DNA from: ATX-6F1 sp943369485
GTDB lineage: Bacteria > Cyanobacteriota > Cyanobacteriia > PCC-6307 > Cyanobiaceae
NCBI GenBank assembly: GCA_943369485.1
Contig: CALRNH020000008.1
Coordinates: forward strand, 1 to 64,000
DNA length: 64,000 bases
Direction: 5' to 3'
Part shown: in pieces, positions 1 to 9,712 of the stretch
How the letters are laid out: every line of letters starts with the position of its first letter
Position numbering within the stretch: position 1 is the stretch's first letter
Notes under the pieces: model-generated
The model's input: the letters and a program-made list of their open reading frames with translations, nothing else
Databases searched by the model: none
Told to the model about the DNA's origin: nothing
Position numbers and translations under genes: made by a program

Positions 1-1
1 G

Positions 2-475
2 ATCCACATCACCGAAACGCTCAACAAGCTCAAGAAAGGTCAGCGCGAACTCAGCCAGGAGCTCGGCCGCACCCCCACCGTCAGCGAACTGGCCCTGGCC
101 GTGGAGCTGCCGGAGGAGGAGGTGAAGGATCTGCTCTGCCGCGCCCGCCCGCCGGTGAGCCTGGAGATGAAGGTGGGCGACGGCGATGACACCGAGCTGC
201 TGGATCTGCTCCAGGGAGACGCCCAGCTTCCTTCCGATGCCGTCGATGGGGCCTGCCTGCGGGGCGACATGCGCGCCCTGCTGGAGCAGCTTCCCGACAT
301 CCAGTGCCGCGTGCTCAAGATGCGCTATGGCATCGATGTGGAGGAGCCGATGAGCCTCACCGGCATTGGCCGCATCCTGGGCATGAGCCGTGATCGCATC
401 CGCAACCTCGAGCGCGATGGGCTGATTGGCCTGCGGCGCCTCTCGGACAGCGTCGCGGCCTACGTGGCGAGCTGA
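2..475 (+). CDS. RNA polymerase sigma factor, sigma-70 family (group 2 type), C-terminal part
   Basis: The frame is open from the left edge, so the N-terminal part lies outside the window; 157 residues remain. They cover sigma region 3 (motif GRTPTVSELA) and region 4, where RCRVLKMRYGID leads into a helix-turn-helix (GIGRILGMSRDRIRNLERDG) that would read the -35 element. The protein gives RNA polymerase core its promoter specificity. The divergent region 4 (RNLERDG in place of the RQIEAKA of primary sigma factors) suggests a group 2 or alternative sigma rather than the housekeeping SigA. Its last 16 bases overlap the 3' end of the convergent gene at 460-1470. The exact paralogue cannot be told without the N-terminus. 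Confidence 0.88.
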   Translation: MHITETLNKLKKGQRELSQELGRTPTVSELALAVELPEEEVKDLLCRARPPVSLEMKVGDGDDTELLDLLQGDAQLPSDAVDGACLRGDMRALLEQLPDIQCRVLKMRYGIDVEEPMSLTGIGRILGMSRDRIRNLERDGLIGLRRLSDSVAAYVAS

Positions 476-1470
476 GGGTCCTCTGCGGCCTCGCTGCCGT
501 TGAGCGGGTTACGGGGATGGATGCCGTAGAGCTCCCTGACCGTGGCCAGAGGCTTGTCGAAATCCTCCCAGGGATCCCAGTCGCTGATCAGGTCGCGGTT
601 GACCGTGCTGCCGTGCTCCAGCCCCCTGAAGATCTCCACGGGATCGGCCTGGCCTGTTTCGGCGGCAGTCACAGGCGTGCTGCCGATGCCGAGCTCGAAC
701 TGGGCCAGGGCGAACAGGATCGTGAAGAAGGGATCGTTGCGGCCGAAGCCCGCCTGGAACCCCAGCACGCCGCATTCCTCGGCGGCGCTGGTGCCGTAGC
801 CGCCGAGCACGTGGCAACAGTCGTGGCGCACCACCGGCGGAGGCGGTCCGCCCCGTTCTCCGGGCACGCTGAAGCCATTGGCATCGATGAAGGCCAGATA
901 GGCCCGTCCCAGGCTCCCCTCCGGACACCGCGCCAGGGACCGGTAGCGAGCCGCCAGCTCCGGATCGTTCTGGTGCAGAACGGACCGGGCGATCTGGAGA
1001 GCGCCACCGAGGCCCTCGTCGTGCAGGTAGGCGAGGGCGGCTCCCCGTTGGAAGCCCCGACGCGCGATGTCCAGGCGCACCAGGTGGAGCTGGCGCTCAA
1101 GCACGTGCCGGAAGGCCCGCACCGGCGCGGCGTCGACCTGGAGGGCGGAGGCCGTTGCCAGGAGTCGATCCAGCTGGGCCTGGCTGGGGTCCTGCTCCAG
1201 AAGGGCCAGCACCGTCATGCCCCGCAGGATCCGCTCGCGCCACTCCGCTTCTGGCACCGCCGCCGCCAGCTGCTCCGGCGTCAACGGCACCAGCTCCTCC
1301 AGGGGGATCGGTAGGTGGATCAGGTGATCGCGGATCGCCGTGATCGTGCGCAGGGCAACCGGGCTCGGAGGGCCATCAAGGCTGGCAATCGCCAGCAGGC
1401 TGGCCAGGCCGGCCCGGCCGATGGCCCCGTGGCGGTCCGCCGGGGGCTGGAGTTGGAGCAGAAGACTCAT
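460..1470 (-). CDS. Coq4-like protein with an N-terminal TerB-like helical region
   Basis: The protein has 336 residues when started at ATG 1470; an upstream in-frame extension looks non-coding. Residues 216-232 read HDCCHVLGGYGTSAAEE, which matches the HDxxH(x)11E zinc-type signature of Coq4, the family that acts in ubiquinone biosynthesis and for which cyanobacterial homologues are known. The preceding ~120 residues (about 20-140) are helical, and a segment of the form ILRGMTVLALLEQDP resembles the core of TerB-type domains; that second assignment is my inference. Cyanobacteria make plastoquinone rather than ubiquinone, so the substrate is unknown; an oxidative or decarboxylating step on a prenylated ring is one possibility. 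It is transcribed away from mutY and its 3' end overlaps the sigma factor gene by 16 bases. Confidence 0.7.
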   Translation of the reverse strand: MSLLLQLQPPADRHGAIGRAGLASLLAIASLDGPPSPVALRTITAIRDHLIHLPIPLEELVPLTPEQLAAAVPEAEWRERILRGMTVLALLEQDPSQAQLDRLLATASALQVDAAPVRAFRHVLERQLHLVRLDIARRGFQRGAALAYLHDEGLGGALQIARSVLHQNDPELAARYRSLARCPEGSLGRAYLAFIDANGFSVPGERGGPPPPVVRHDCCHVLGGYGTSAAEECGVLGFQAGFGRNDPFFTILFALAQFELGIGSTPVTAAETGQADPVEIFRGLEHGSTVNRDLISDWDPWEDFDKPLATVRELYGIHPRNPLNGSEAAEDPQLAT

Positions 1471-1663
1471 CGCTACAGAGGGGCGGGCTCGAGGTCGGTT
1501 TGCCCCCTTCCTTGGCAGCCCTTGGATCTTGGCGTCTTCTCTGGGCACGCGCCATGGCGGCCTGCTGTTCCCCTGCGAGTTGTCGTGGCCTACGCCAGGA
1601 TCTGCGCCCAATCGTCCTGGGACCCCCATCCCCGCGCCGCACGGATCGTGCCGCCCCCTCTAG

Positions 1664-2815
1664 ATGCCTGAGCCAGCGATCCCCGGGTCGACGCTGATCA
1701 AGAGCGCTCCCGCGCTGCGCTCCGCCCTGTTGGCCTGGTGGGAGGACCACGGCCGCCACGACCTGCCCTGGAAGCGCACCGCCTCAGGTCAGCGCCCCGC
1801 CCCGGGCGAGGCCCTTAATCCCCTGGCGATCTGGAGCGCCGAGGTGATGCTCCAGCAGACCCAGCTGGCGGTGATGCTCCCATACTGGCGGCGCTGGATG
1901 GCGGCCTTCCCCGATCTCGAGGCCCTGGCGGCGAGCGATCAGCACAAGGTGATGCTGCACTGGCAGGGGCTCGGCTACTACGCCCGTGCCCGGCGCCTGC
2001 ACCAGGCGGCGGGGTTGCTTGTGGCGGCGGCAGAGAAGGCTGCCGACCCCTGGCCGCGCAGCCTTGAGGGCTGGCTGGCGTTGCCGGGCATCGGTCGCAG
2101 CACCGCCGGCAGCATTCTTTCCTCGGCCTTCGATCTGCCCCATCCGATTCTCGATGGCAACGTGCAGCGGCTGTTGGCGCGCCTGCGGGCCCATCCAGAA
2201 CCACCCCGCCGCCAGGGGCGCTTGTTCTGGCAGCTCAGCACCGAACTGCTGGATCCCTTGCGACCCCGGGATTTCAATCAGGCACTGATGGATCTGGGAG
2301 CCAAGGTCTGCACCCCCCGCCAGCCGGCCTGCGAGCGCTGCCCCTGGCCACCGGCCTGCGCTGCCTACGCTGCCGGAGATCCCCAGGCCTACCCCGTGAG
2401 CGACCCCGGCAAGACCCCGCCCTTCCAGGTGATCGGGGTGGCGGTGGTGCTGGATGACATCGGCCGGGTGCTGATCGATCAGCGGCTGGAGGAGGGGCTG
2501 CTGGGGGGGCTGTGGGAGTTCCCCGGCGGCAAGCAGGAGCCTGGGGAGGCGATCGAGGCCACGATCGTCCGCGAGCTGTCAGAGGAACTGGCGATCGAGG
2601 TGGAGGTGGGGGAGGAACTCATCACCCTTGAGCACGCCTACAGCCACAAGCGGCTGCGTTTCATCGTCCATCTCTGTCGCTGGAGCGGAGGCGAACCCCA
2701 GCCCCTGGCCAGCCAGCAGGTGCGCTGGGTGGAGCCCGAACGGCTGGCGGAGTTCCCCTTCCCGGCGGCCAACGCCCGGATCATCGCTGCCCTGCTGGAC
2801 CGACTGGCCCGTTGA
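1664..2815 (+). CDS. mutY: A/G-specific adenine DNA glycosylase MutY
   Basis: This base-excision repair enzyme of 383 residues removes adenine mispaired with 8-oxoguanine. The helix-hairpin-helix motif LPGIGRSTAG (about 140-149) is followed by the catalytic aspartate D164 in ILDGNV, and the first catalytic acid E60 sits in SAEVMLQQT. A [4Fe-4S] cluster loop has the spacing C216-x6-C223-x2-C226-x5-C232. The C-terminal domain (about 250-380) is a Nudix fold that reads 8-oxoG, with a Nudix box beginning GGKQEPGE; the box glycine near its end is alanine. Length is usual for the family. It is followed after 48 bases by the PfkB kinase on the same strand. Confidence 0.97.
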   Translation: MPEPAIPGSTLIKSAPALRSALLAWWEDHGRHDLPWKRTASGQRPAPGEALNPLAIWSAEVMLQQTQLAVMLPYWRRWMAAFPDLEALAASDQHKVMLHWQGLGYYARARRLHQAAGLLVAAAEKAADPWPRSLEGWLALPGIGRSTAGSILSSAFDLPHPILDGNVQRLLARLRAHPEPPRRQGRLFWQLSTELLDPLRPRDFNQALMDLGAKVCTPRQPACERCPWPPACAAYAAGDPQAYPVSDPGKTPPFQVIGVAVVLDDIGRVLIDQRLEEGLLGGLWEFPGGKQEPGEAIEATIVRELSEELAIEVEVGEELITLEHAYSHKRLRFIVHLCRWSGGEPQPLASQQVRWVEPERLAEFPFPAANARIIAALLDRLAR

Positions 2816-2863
2816 TAGGGCGCCGAAGACCACCGTGCCGACAACCGTCGATAGGTTGAAGAC

Positions 2864-3877
2864 ATGGCAAAGGTGCTCTGCCTCGGTGAGGCCCTGGTCG
2901 ATCGCCTCGGCCCGCCGGGGGGTGATCCGGCCCTGGCTGGTCCCGTTGACGATCGCCTCGGCGGGGCCCCCGCCAACGTGGCCTGCGGTCTGCCCCGGCT
3001 GGGCACCACAGCCGCACTTCTGGCCCGTCTCGGCGACGACCCGTTCGGGGGCGCGTTCGAACGGCGGCTGCTCGAACGCGGAGTGGAAACCCTCGGGCTG
3101 CAGTGGGATGGGCGGCGGCCCACCCGGATCGTGATGGTGCGGCGCGAGCGCTCCGGTGAGCGTCACTTCGGTGGTTTTGCCGGGGACCTTGGCGAGGGCT
3201 TCGCCGATCAGGCCCTTGATGCCGGCGCCCTGGAGGCTTGCCTTGCCCAGCTGCTGCCCTCGGCCCGCTGGCTGCTGATCGGCAGCCTGCCCCTGGCGAG
3301 CCCCGCTTCGGGGTCGGCCCTTTGGCGGGCTGTGGCGCTGGCGGCGGCCGCAGGGGTGCCCGTGGCCCTGGATGTGAACTGGCGGCCCAATTTCTGGACC
3401 GTGGGGCCCGAGGGGGCCCGGGCGATCCTGGCGCCGTTGCTGGAGCGGGTGCAGCTGTTGAAGCTCGCCGGCGAAGAGGCGGATTGGCTGTTCGATCGGC
3501 TGGGGGCTTCCCGCCGGGATCCCAGGGCGATCGGCGCCACCCTGCCCCAGGGGCCGGCGGTGGTGATCTCCGATGGTGAGGCTCCCGTGCGCTGGTGGCT
3601 GGGGGGCCACGCTGGTGAGCTGACTCCCCCCCGCGTGTCTGTGGTGGACACCACCGGGGCAGGGGATGCCTTCCTCGCCGGCCTGCTGCACCGGCTGTGC
3701 GCTGAGCCGGAGCTGCTGGCTGAAGCCGAGGCAGTCCGCGTCAGGGACGCCATCGCCTTCGCCTGCGCCTGTGGCGCCCTGGTGTGTCAGGGGGCCGGCG
3801 CGATCGATCCCCAACCGGATCTGGACCAGGTGGCAAAGTTCATCAAAGAGTGGCCTCCCTCCCTTCGGGAGCTCTGA
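2864..3877 (+). CDS. PfkB-family carbohydrate kinase (fructokinase-like)
   Basis: This cytoplasmic sugar kinase has 337 residues. The N-terminus LCLGEALVDRLGPPGG is the usual PfkB opening, RLGGAPANVACGLPRLG is the first PfkB signature, and DTTGAGDAFLAGLLH (about 262-276) is the second, with the catalytic aspartate in GAGD. The closest family is fructokinase (EC 2.7.1.4), giving fructose 6-phosphate, but ribokinase-family members are hard to separate by motif alone, so the sugar is an inference. It lies 48 bases after mutY and its 3' end overlaps the convergent tsaE by 35 bases. Confidence 0.88.
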   Translation: MAKVLCLGEALVDRLGPPGGDPALAGPVDDRLGGAPANVACGLPRLGTTAALLARLGDDPFGGAFERRLLERGVETLGLQWDGRRPTRIVMVRRERSGERHFGGFAGDLGEGFADQALDAGALEACLAQLLPSARWLLIGSLPLASPASGSALWRAVALAAAAGVPVALDVNWRPNFWTVGPEGARAILAPLLERVQLLKLAGEEADWLFDRLGASRRDPRAIGATLPQGPAVVISDGEAPVRWWLGGHAGELTPPRVSVVDTTGAGDAFLAGLLHRLCAEPELLAEAEAVRVRDAIAFACACGALVCQGAGAIDPQPDLDQVAKFIKEWPPSLREL

Positions 3878-4316
3878 ACAACCTGGCCCGCCTCCCTTCC
3901 GCTTCGGGTTCCAGATCGAGCCGCCAGGCGCCCGCCGGCACGAACGGGAGCCGCTCGGGCCATTCCACCGCCAGCACGGCCCCGAGGGCCAGGGCCTCCT
4001 CCTCCTCCTGCCGGTAAAGATCGGCGGCCGAGGCCCCTTCCAGTCGGTAGAGATCGAGGTGGACCAGATGGGTGAGCACTCCGCCTTGGCAGCCCTGGTA
4101 ATGCTGGGCCAAGGCGAAGGTGGGGCTGGTGACCGGCTCGTCGATGCCGAGGCCAGTGGCCAGCCCCTGCACCAGGGAGGTCTTGCCCGCCCCCAGCTGG
4201 CCCCGCAGCAGCAGCAGGCGGCTGGCTGGCTCGAGGGTCAGCAGATCGGCGGCCAGGCCTTCCCCCAGCCGGGCGGTGGCCGACGGATCGGCCAGGAACA
4301 CATCACGCTGGTCCAT
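3843..4316 (-). CDS. tsaE: tRNA threonylcarbamoyladenosine biosynthesis ATPase TsaE
   Basis: TsaE is the ATPase of the TsaB-TsaD-TsaE complex that makes t6A37 in tRNAs reading ANN codons. The 157-residue protein carries Walker A as GQLGAGKTSLVQ near residue 40, the family segment SPTFALAQHYQ, and the late motif AVEWPERLPF. All are in the expected order and the length is typical. The gene lies between pfkB (convergent, 35 bases of overlap) and ahcY (divergent), with about 160 bases upstream for promoters. Confidence 0.93.
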   Translation of the reverse strand: MDQRDVFLADPSATARLGEGLAADLLTLEPASRLLLLRGQLGAGKTSLVQGLATGLGIDEPVTSPTFALAQHYQGCQGGVLTHLVHLDLYRLEGASAADLYRQEEEEALALGAVLAVEWPERLPFVPAGAWRLDLEPEAEGRRARLFRAPEGREATL

Positions 4317-4376
4317 CCCTGTAGATTGCCTCTCAAGCGAGCCCGAAGCCTCGGCGTCTCTGCAGATATTCCCAGG

Positions 4377-4395
4377 CCCCAGGCTTTCCCTGGGG
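4377..4395. other. Short hairpin in the tsaE-ahcY intergenic region
   Basis: The bases CCCCAGG and CCTGGGG form a perfect 7-bp stem with a 5-base loop about 80 bases upstream of the ahcY start. The surrounding 160 bases (4317-4476) must hold divergent promoters for tsaE and ahcY. I do not find the conserved core of an SAH or SAM riboswitch here, so the role of the hairpin is unknown. Confidence 0.35.
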
Positions 4396-4476
4396 GGGTC
4401 GCCGTTCCGATCGCACCCTCACAGCCGAATGTCATCGGCCCAACAGTTCCCTTCCATCCACCCTGCCGCGAACCCC

Positions 4477-5904
<1,428 letters not shown>

Positions 5905-5912
5905 GTCCCGGC

Positions 5913-5945
5913 GGCGGTTGGCGGGCTCAGGCCCCGCCAACCGCC
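5913..5945. terminator. Perfect 13-bp stem-loop after ahcY, without a T-tract
   Basis: GGCGGTTGGCGGG at 5913-5925 pairs perfectly with its reverse complement at 5933-5945, leaving a 7-base loop. It begins 8 bases after the ahcY stop codon. No run of T follows on either strand, so it is either a terminator of the T-less kind often seen in high-GC bacteria or an mRNA 3'-end stabiliser. Confidence 0.5.
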
Positions 5946-5981
5946 CCATGGAAGACTTGCCAGCACCGCTGAGCAGATGGG

Positions 5982-6638
5982 ATGGCGATCGAACTGATCC
6001 AGAAATTGCCTGAACTGATCGGCTCCGCAGTGGAGGCCAATCCGATGGCCGGCTACGGGGCGATTGGTCTGGCCATGTTCCTGGAGAACCTCTTCCCGCC
6101 CATCCCCTCGGAATTGATCATGCCCCTGGGGGGCTTTTACGTGCAGCAGGGTCAGTTGTCCCTGGTGCCGGTGGTTTTGGCTGGACTCATCGGCACTGTG
6201 CTCGGAGCCCTGCCCTGGTACGGCATCGGTCGGCTGGTGAACGAGGAGAGGATCGAGCATTGGCTTGAACGCCATGGCCGCTGGATCGGCATCAGCACCA
6301 AGGAACTCCGCCGCAGCCGCAGCTGGTTCAACCGCCACGGCACGGCGCTGGTGTTCTGGGGGCGACTGGTGCCGGGGATTCGCACCCTGATCTCGGTGCC
6401 GGCGGGGATCGAAATGATGCCACTGGTGCCCTTCTTGATCTGGACCACCGCCGGCAGTCTGATCTGGACCCTGCTGCTGACGGTGGCTGGGATGGTGCTG
6501 GGTGAGGGCTACACCAACGTGGAAGTGTGGATGCAGCCGGTCACCAGCGTGATCAAAGTGCTGCTGGTGTTCTCTGTTCTTGGCCTGGGAGCCTGGTTGG
6601 CGCTGCGCACCTGGAAGAAGCACCACAGCCGTCACTGA
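5982..6638 (+). CDS. DedA-family membrane protein
   Basis: This 218-residue integral membrane protein has the DedA hallmarks FLENLFPPIPSELIMPLGG near residues 30-50 and the motif FWGRLVPGIRTLISVPAG (F/Y-x-GR-x-x-PG-x-R) near 116-133. DedA proteins are inner-membrane transporters or scramblases linked to lipid carrier recycling and membrane homeostasis. Four to five hydrophobic stretches are visible. The gene sits downstream of ahcY past a strong hairpin, so it probably has its own promoter, and it faces ssb with a 25-base gap. Confidence 0.9.
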   Translation: MAIELIQKLPELIGSAVEANPMAGYGAIGLAMFLENLFPPIPSELIMPLGGFYVQQGQLSLVPVVLAGLIGTVLGALPWYGIGRLVNEERIEHWLERHGRWIGISTKELRRSRSWFNRHGTALVFWGRLVPGIRTLISVPAGIEMMPLVPFLIWTTAGSLIWTLLLTVAGMVLGEGYTNVEVWMQPVTSVIKVLLVFSVLGLGAWLALRTWKKHHSRH

Positions 6639-6663
6639 CAACAGATCGCCCCTTGGAGGGCTC

Positions 6664-7059
6664 TCAGAAAGGCACTTCCTCGGAGCTGGGCTCGCCCCCC
6701 CCATAGCCACCGCCCTCGGCATAGGCGCTGGCCTGCTCGCCGTCTCGCTTGGAGCCCAGCAGCTCGAGGCGGTCCACCCGCACCACCGGCTTGCTGCGTT
6801 CCTCGCCGGTGGCCCGGTCGGTCCAGCGGTCGAGCTTGAGCGAACCGATGATCCCCAGCTGGGAGCCCTTGCGGACGTAGTCGGCGGCAACCTGGGCTTG
6901 CTTGCCCCAGATCTCGAGATTGAACCAGTCGGGCTCTTCGTCGCGGTTGCGGCGGTTCACCGCAAGGGTGAGGTTGGCCACCACGCTGCCCGATTCGAAG
7001 TAGCGCACCTCGGGGTCGCGGCCGGCCCGGCCGACGAGGGTGACGGAATTGACGCCCAT
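6664..7059 (-). CDS. ssb: Single-stranded DNA-binding protein
   Basis: SSB coats single-stranded DNA in replication, repair and recombination. The start is set at ATG 7059 (MGVNSVTLVGRAGRDPEVRY), the usual cyanobacterial N-terminus, giving 131 residues; a frame with a further ten residues upstream lacks family support. The OB fold runs to about residue 105 with WFNLEIWGKQAQVAADYVRK. The tail is glycine-rich and ends in EEVPF, the acidic tip that recruits partner proteins. It is divergent from mreB with 292 bases between them. Confidence 0.95.
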   Translation of the reverse strand: MGVNSVTLVGRAGRDPEVRYFESGSVVANLTLAVNRRNRDEEPDWFNLEIWGKQAQVAADYVRKGSQLGIIGSLKLDRWTDRATGEERSKPVVRVDRLELLGSKRDGEQASAYAEGGGYGGGEPSSEEVPF

Positions 7060-7351
7060 GGCGTTGTCTCCTGATGTGTAGTTGGTCAATGATGCGCCAC
7101 TTTCTTGGGGCGCCTCGTTCAGGGAGTTCCACCCTTGGCCCCGGTTGTATCAGCCCGGCTTGGCCGTCAGGGCTCGTCCCTCTCGGCCGTCCGCTGGCCC
7201 CTCCAGGCCCACCGATCCAACCCGGGTGCCGCTGAGCCGGCGCAAGGGGTCTCCCCGGCCTGTCGCTTCGGGGTTGCCCCCCATGGTGGCCGTTCGCCCA
7301 TGGGGCCGCCCGGCCAGCACTCCTATGATTCGCCCCCTTGGTGGCAACCCT
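7060..7351. other. Divergent ssb-mreB intergenic region
   Basis: These 292 bases separate two divergent genes and should hold both promoters. In-frame translation upstream of mreB is low-complexity and unlike any MreB N-terminus, so I treat it as non-coding. I cannot name a specific regulatory element in it. Confidence 0.4.
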
Positions 7352-8398
7352 GTGTTCTTTCGACGTTTCCAGCTCTCACGCGACATCGGCATCGATCTGG
7401 GAACGGCCAACACCTTGATGTACGTGTCCGGCAAGGGGATCGTGCTGCAGGAACCCTCGGTGGTGGCGCTCGATCTGGAGAGGGGGGTGCCCCTGGCCGT
7501 GGGTGATGAGGCCAAGCTGATGCTCGGTCGCACCCCCGGCAACATCCGGGCCGTGCGTCCCCTGCGCGATGGCGTGATCGCCGACTTCGACGCCGCCGAA
7601 ATGATGATCAAGTCCTTCATCCAGAAGGGCAATGAGGGCCGCGGCATCGTGGCTCCCCGGCTTGTGATCGGCATTCCCAGCGGCGTGACCGGGGTGGAAC
7701 GGCGGGCCGTGCGTGAGGCTGGCCTGGCCGGTGCCCGGGAGGTGCACCTGATTGATGAGCCGGTGGCGGCCGCCATTGGCGCCGGTCTTCCGGTCACCGA
7801 GCCCGTGGGCACCATGATCGTGGACATCGGCGGCGGCACGACCGAGGTGGCGGTGCTGAGCCTGGGCGGCACGGTGCTGAGCGAGTCGGTGCGGGTGGCC
7901 GGCGACGAACTCAGCGAGGCCATCGGCATCTACCTCAAGAAGGTCCACAACCTCGTGGTGGGTGAGCGCACCGCTGAGGACATCAAGATCCGGATCGGAT
8001 CGGCCTTCCCGGACGATCGCCATGACGACACCTCCATGGACGTGCGCGGACTTCACTTGCTTTCCGGCCTGCCCCGCACGATCAACGTGCGCGCCGGGGA
8101 CATCCGCGAAGCCATGGCCGAACCCCTGAACGTGATCGTCGAGGCGGTCAAGCGCACCCTGGAGCGCACACCCCCCGAGCTGGCCGCCGACATCGTCGAT
8201 CGCGGCATCATGCTCGCCGGCGGCGGTGCCCTGGTGCGCGGCATCAGCGACCTGATCAGCCACGAGACCGGCATCCTCACCCACATCGCCGAGGATCCGC
8301 TGCTCTGCGTGGTCAACGGCTGCGGCCGGGTGCTGGAGGACTACAAGCGCCTGGAGCGGGTGCTCGACACCCCTGACTTCTCGCGCAACACCAACTGA
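7352..8398 (+). CDS. mreB: Rod shape-determining protein MreB
   Basis: MreB is the bacterial actin that guides lateral wall synthesis. The proposed start is GTG 7352, giving MFFRRFQLSRDIGIDLGTAN, which is how related picocyanobacterial MreB begins; ATG 7325 in the same frame is the alternative. The protein has 348 residues. Actin-fold ATP-binding motifs are present: phosphate 1 DIGIDLGTANTL, phosphate 2 VDIGGGTTEVAVLSL, and the adenosine motif IMLAGGGALVRG. It heads the mreB-mreC-mreD operon, with mreC five bases downstream. Confidence 0.97.
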   Translation: MFFRRFQLSRDIGIDLGTANTLMYVSGKGIVLQEPSVVALDLERGVPLAVGDEAKLMLGRTPGNIRAVRPLRDGVIADFDAAEMMIKSFIQKGNEGRGIVAPRLVIGIPSGVTGVERRAVREAGLAGAREVHLIDEPVAAAIGAGLPVTEPVGTMIVDIGGGTTEVAVLSLGGTVLSESVRVAGDELSEAIGIYLKKVHNLVVGERTAEDIKIRIGSAFPDDRHDDTSMDVRGLHLLSGLPRTINVRAGDIREAMAEPLNVIVEAVKRTLERTPPELAADIVDRGIMLAGGGALVRGISDLISHETGILTHIAEDPLLCVVNGCGRVLEDYKRLERVLDTPDFSRNTN

Positions 8399-8403
8399 TC
8401 GCG

Positions 8404-9153
8404 ATGCCGCCCGGACGCCCCTTCCGCGTCCCCTCGGCGCGGCTGCTGGTCCAGGGCTGGCCCTGGATTCTGCTGTTGCTGGCGCTGGTGGGCATCCGCC
8501 TGAGCAAAGGGGCGTACCTGAGCGAGCTCTACGCCCTGCTCAGCGCTCCGTTCTGGCCGGGCTCGGCCCAGCAGGAATGGATTCAGTCGGCCCAGCAGCT
8601 CTCGGATCAGAGCCAGCTTGCCCTGCTGCGCCAGGACAACCGCCGCCTGCGCACCCTGCTGGACCTCAGCCACGCCAATCCGCGTCTGCTGATGGCGCCG
8701 GTGATCTCCAGGGAGCCTGGGGGCTGGTGGCAGCAGCTGGTGCTCGGCCGGGGGGCGCTCCAGGGCATCCAGCCCGGCGACGCCGTGGTCGCCCCCGGCG
8801 GTCTGGTGGGCCGGGTCGCCAGCGTCACTCCGGTGACGGCCCGGGTCACCCTGCTCACCGATACCAGCAGCCACCTGGGGGTCTGGGTGGGGCGCACCCA
8901 GCGCCATGGTCTGCTCACGGGCCTGGGCACGGCCCGCCCTGTGCTGCGCTTCCTGGAGAAGGATCCCCAGGTGCGCCCGGGCGATCTCGTGGTGACGTCC
9001 CCTGCCAGCACCCTGGTGCCACCCAACCTCACCGTCGGGGTGATCCAGGCCGTGGACGACAAGGTGATGCCGGCCCCCGAGGCGGTGGTGCAGCTGAGTG
9101 CTCCGATCGAGGCCATCGACGGGGTTCAGGTGATGCTCACCAGCCGTCGCTGA
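8404..9153 (+). CDS. mreC: Rod shape-determining protein MreC
   Basis: MreC is a membrane-anchored periplasmic protein that connects MreB filaments to wall enzymes. The 249-residue protein has one hydrophobic segment at about residues 18-35, a short coiled-coil stretch (QLALLRQDNRRLRTLLDLS), then the beta-rich MreC core with the family patterns GDAVVAPGGLVGRV and RPGDLVVTSPAS. It follows mreB by five bases and is followed by mreD after three bases, so the three genes are surely co-transcribed. Confidence 0.93.
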   Translation: MPPGRPFRVPSARLLVQGWPWILLLLALVGIRLSKGAYLSELYALLSAPFWPGSAQQEWIQSAQQLSDQSQLALLRQDNRRLRTLLDLSHANPRLLMAPVISREPGGWWQQLVLGRGALQGIQPGDAVVAPGGLVGRVASVTPVTARVTLLTDTSSHLGVWVGRTQRHGLLTGLGTARPVLRFLEKDPQVRPGDLVVTSPASTLVPPNLTVGVIQAVDDKVMPAPEAVVQLSAPIEAIDGVQVMLTSRR

Positions 9154-9156
9154 GCC

Positions 9157-9669
9157 ATGGCGCTGCTGTCTCGTCAGCCCTGGTACGTGGCCACGGCCCT
9201 GGCCGTTCCCCTGCTGGTGCTGGCTTCCCCAGGGGTGCTCAAGCTCGCCGGAGTGCCGCCCTCCTGGGCGGTGCTCTGGCTACTGCCCTGGGCCCTGGTG
9301 GAGGGGCCCCTCTCAGGCGCTCTGGCCGGTCTTGGTCTGGGCCTGATGCTCGATGGCCTCAACCTTGGCGGGGCCAGCCAGATTCCGGCCCTGGTGCTGC
9401 TCGGCTGGTGGTGGGGCCGGATGGCGCGAAACGGGCCGCCGCTGGAGCGCAGCTTCAGCCTCGGGCTCCTGGCCCTGGTGGGCACCTTGCTGCTCAACCT
9501 CAGCTTGATGCTGCAGTTCGCCCTTGGGGGCTCTCCGCCTGACCTGCTGCGGCTCAGCGGCCTGTCGATCCTGCTGGCCCAGACCCTGCTCACGGGGCTG
9601 CTGGCGCCGATGATCTGCTCGTTGCAGCTGCTGTTCTGGCGCCAGCGAACCTCGTCGCTGCGGGGTTGA
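9157..9669 (+). CDS. mreD: Rod shape-determining protein MreD
   Basis: This small polytopic membrane protein has 170 residues with about five hydrophobic segments. MreD sequences are poorly conserved; the call rests on its position three bases after mreC, its size, and a pattern (WALVEGPLSGALAGLGLGLM) that fits the family. It is the third partner of the elongasome with MreB and MreC. The next gene starts 43 bases downstream on the same strand. Confidence 0.82.
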   Translation: MALLSRQPWYVATALAVPLLVLASPGVLKLAGVPPSWAVLWLLPWALVEGPLSGALAGLGLGLMLDGLNLGGASQIPALVLLGWWWGRMARNGPPLERSFSLGLLALVGTLLLNLSLMLQFALGGSPPDLLRLSGLSILLAQTLLTGLLAPMICSLQLLFWRQRTSSLRG

Positions 9670-9712
9670 GCCGTTGCCGCCCTTCCCCTTGATCCCCCGA
9701 AGCCGACAGTCA

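Noticed and set aside
2579..3814. Minus-strand open frame of 411 codons opposite mutY and pfkB
   Set aside because: It crosses two well-defined genes and their intergenic gap; low-complexity translation.
4317..4476. SAH or SAM riboswitch upstream of ahcY
   Set aside because: A short hairpin is present but the conserved core sequences of these riboswitches are not.
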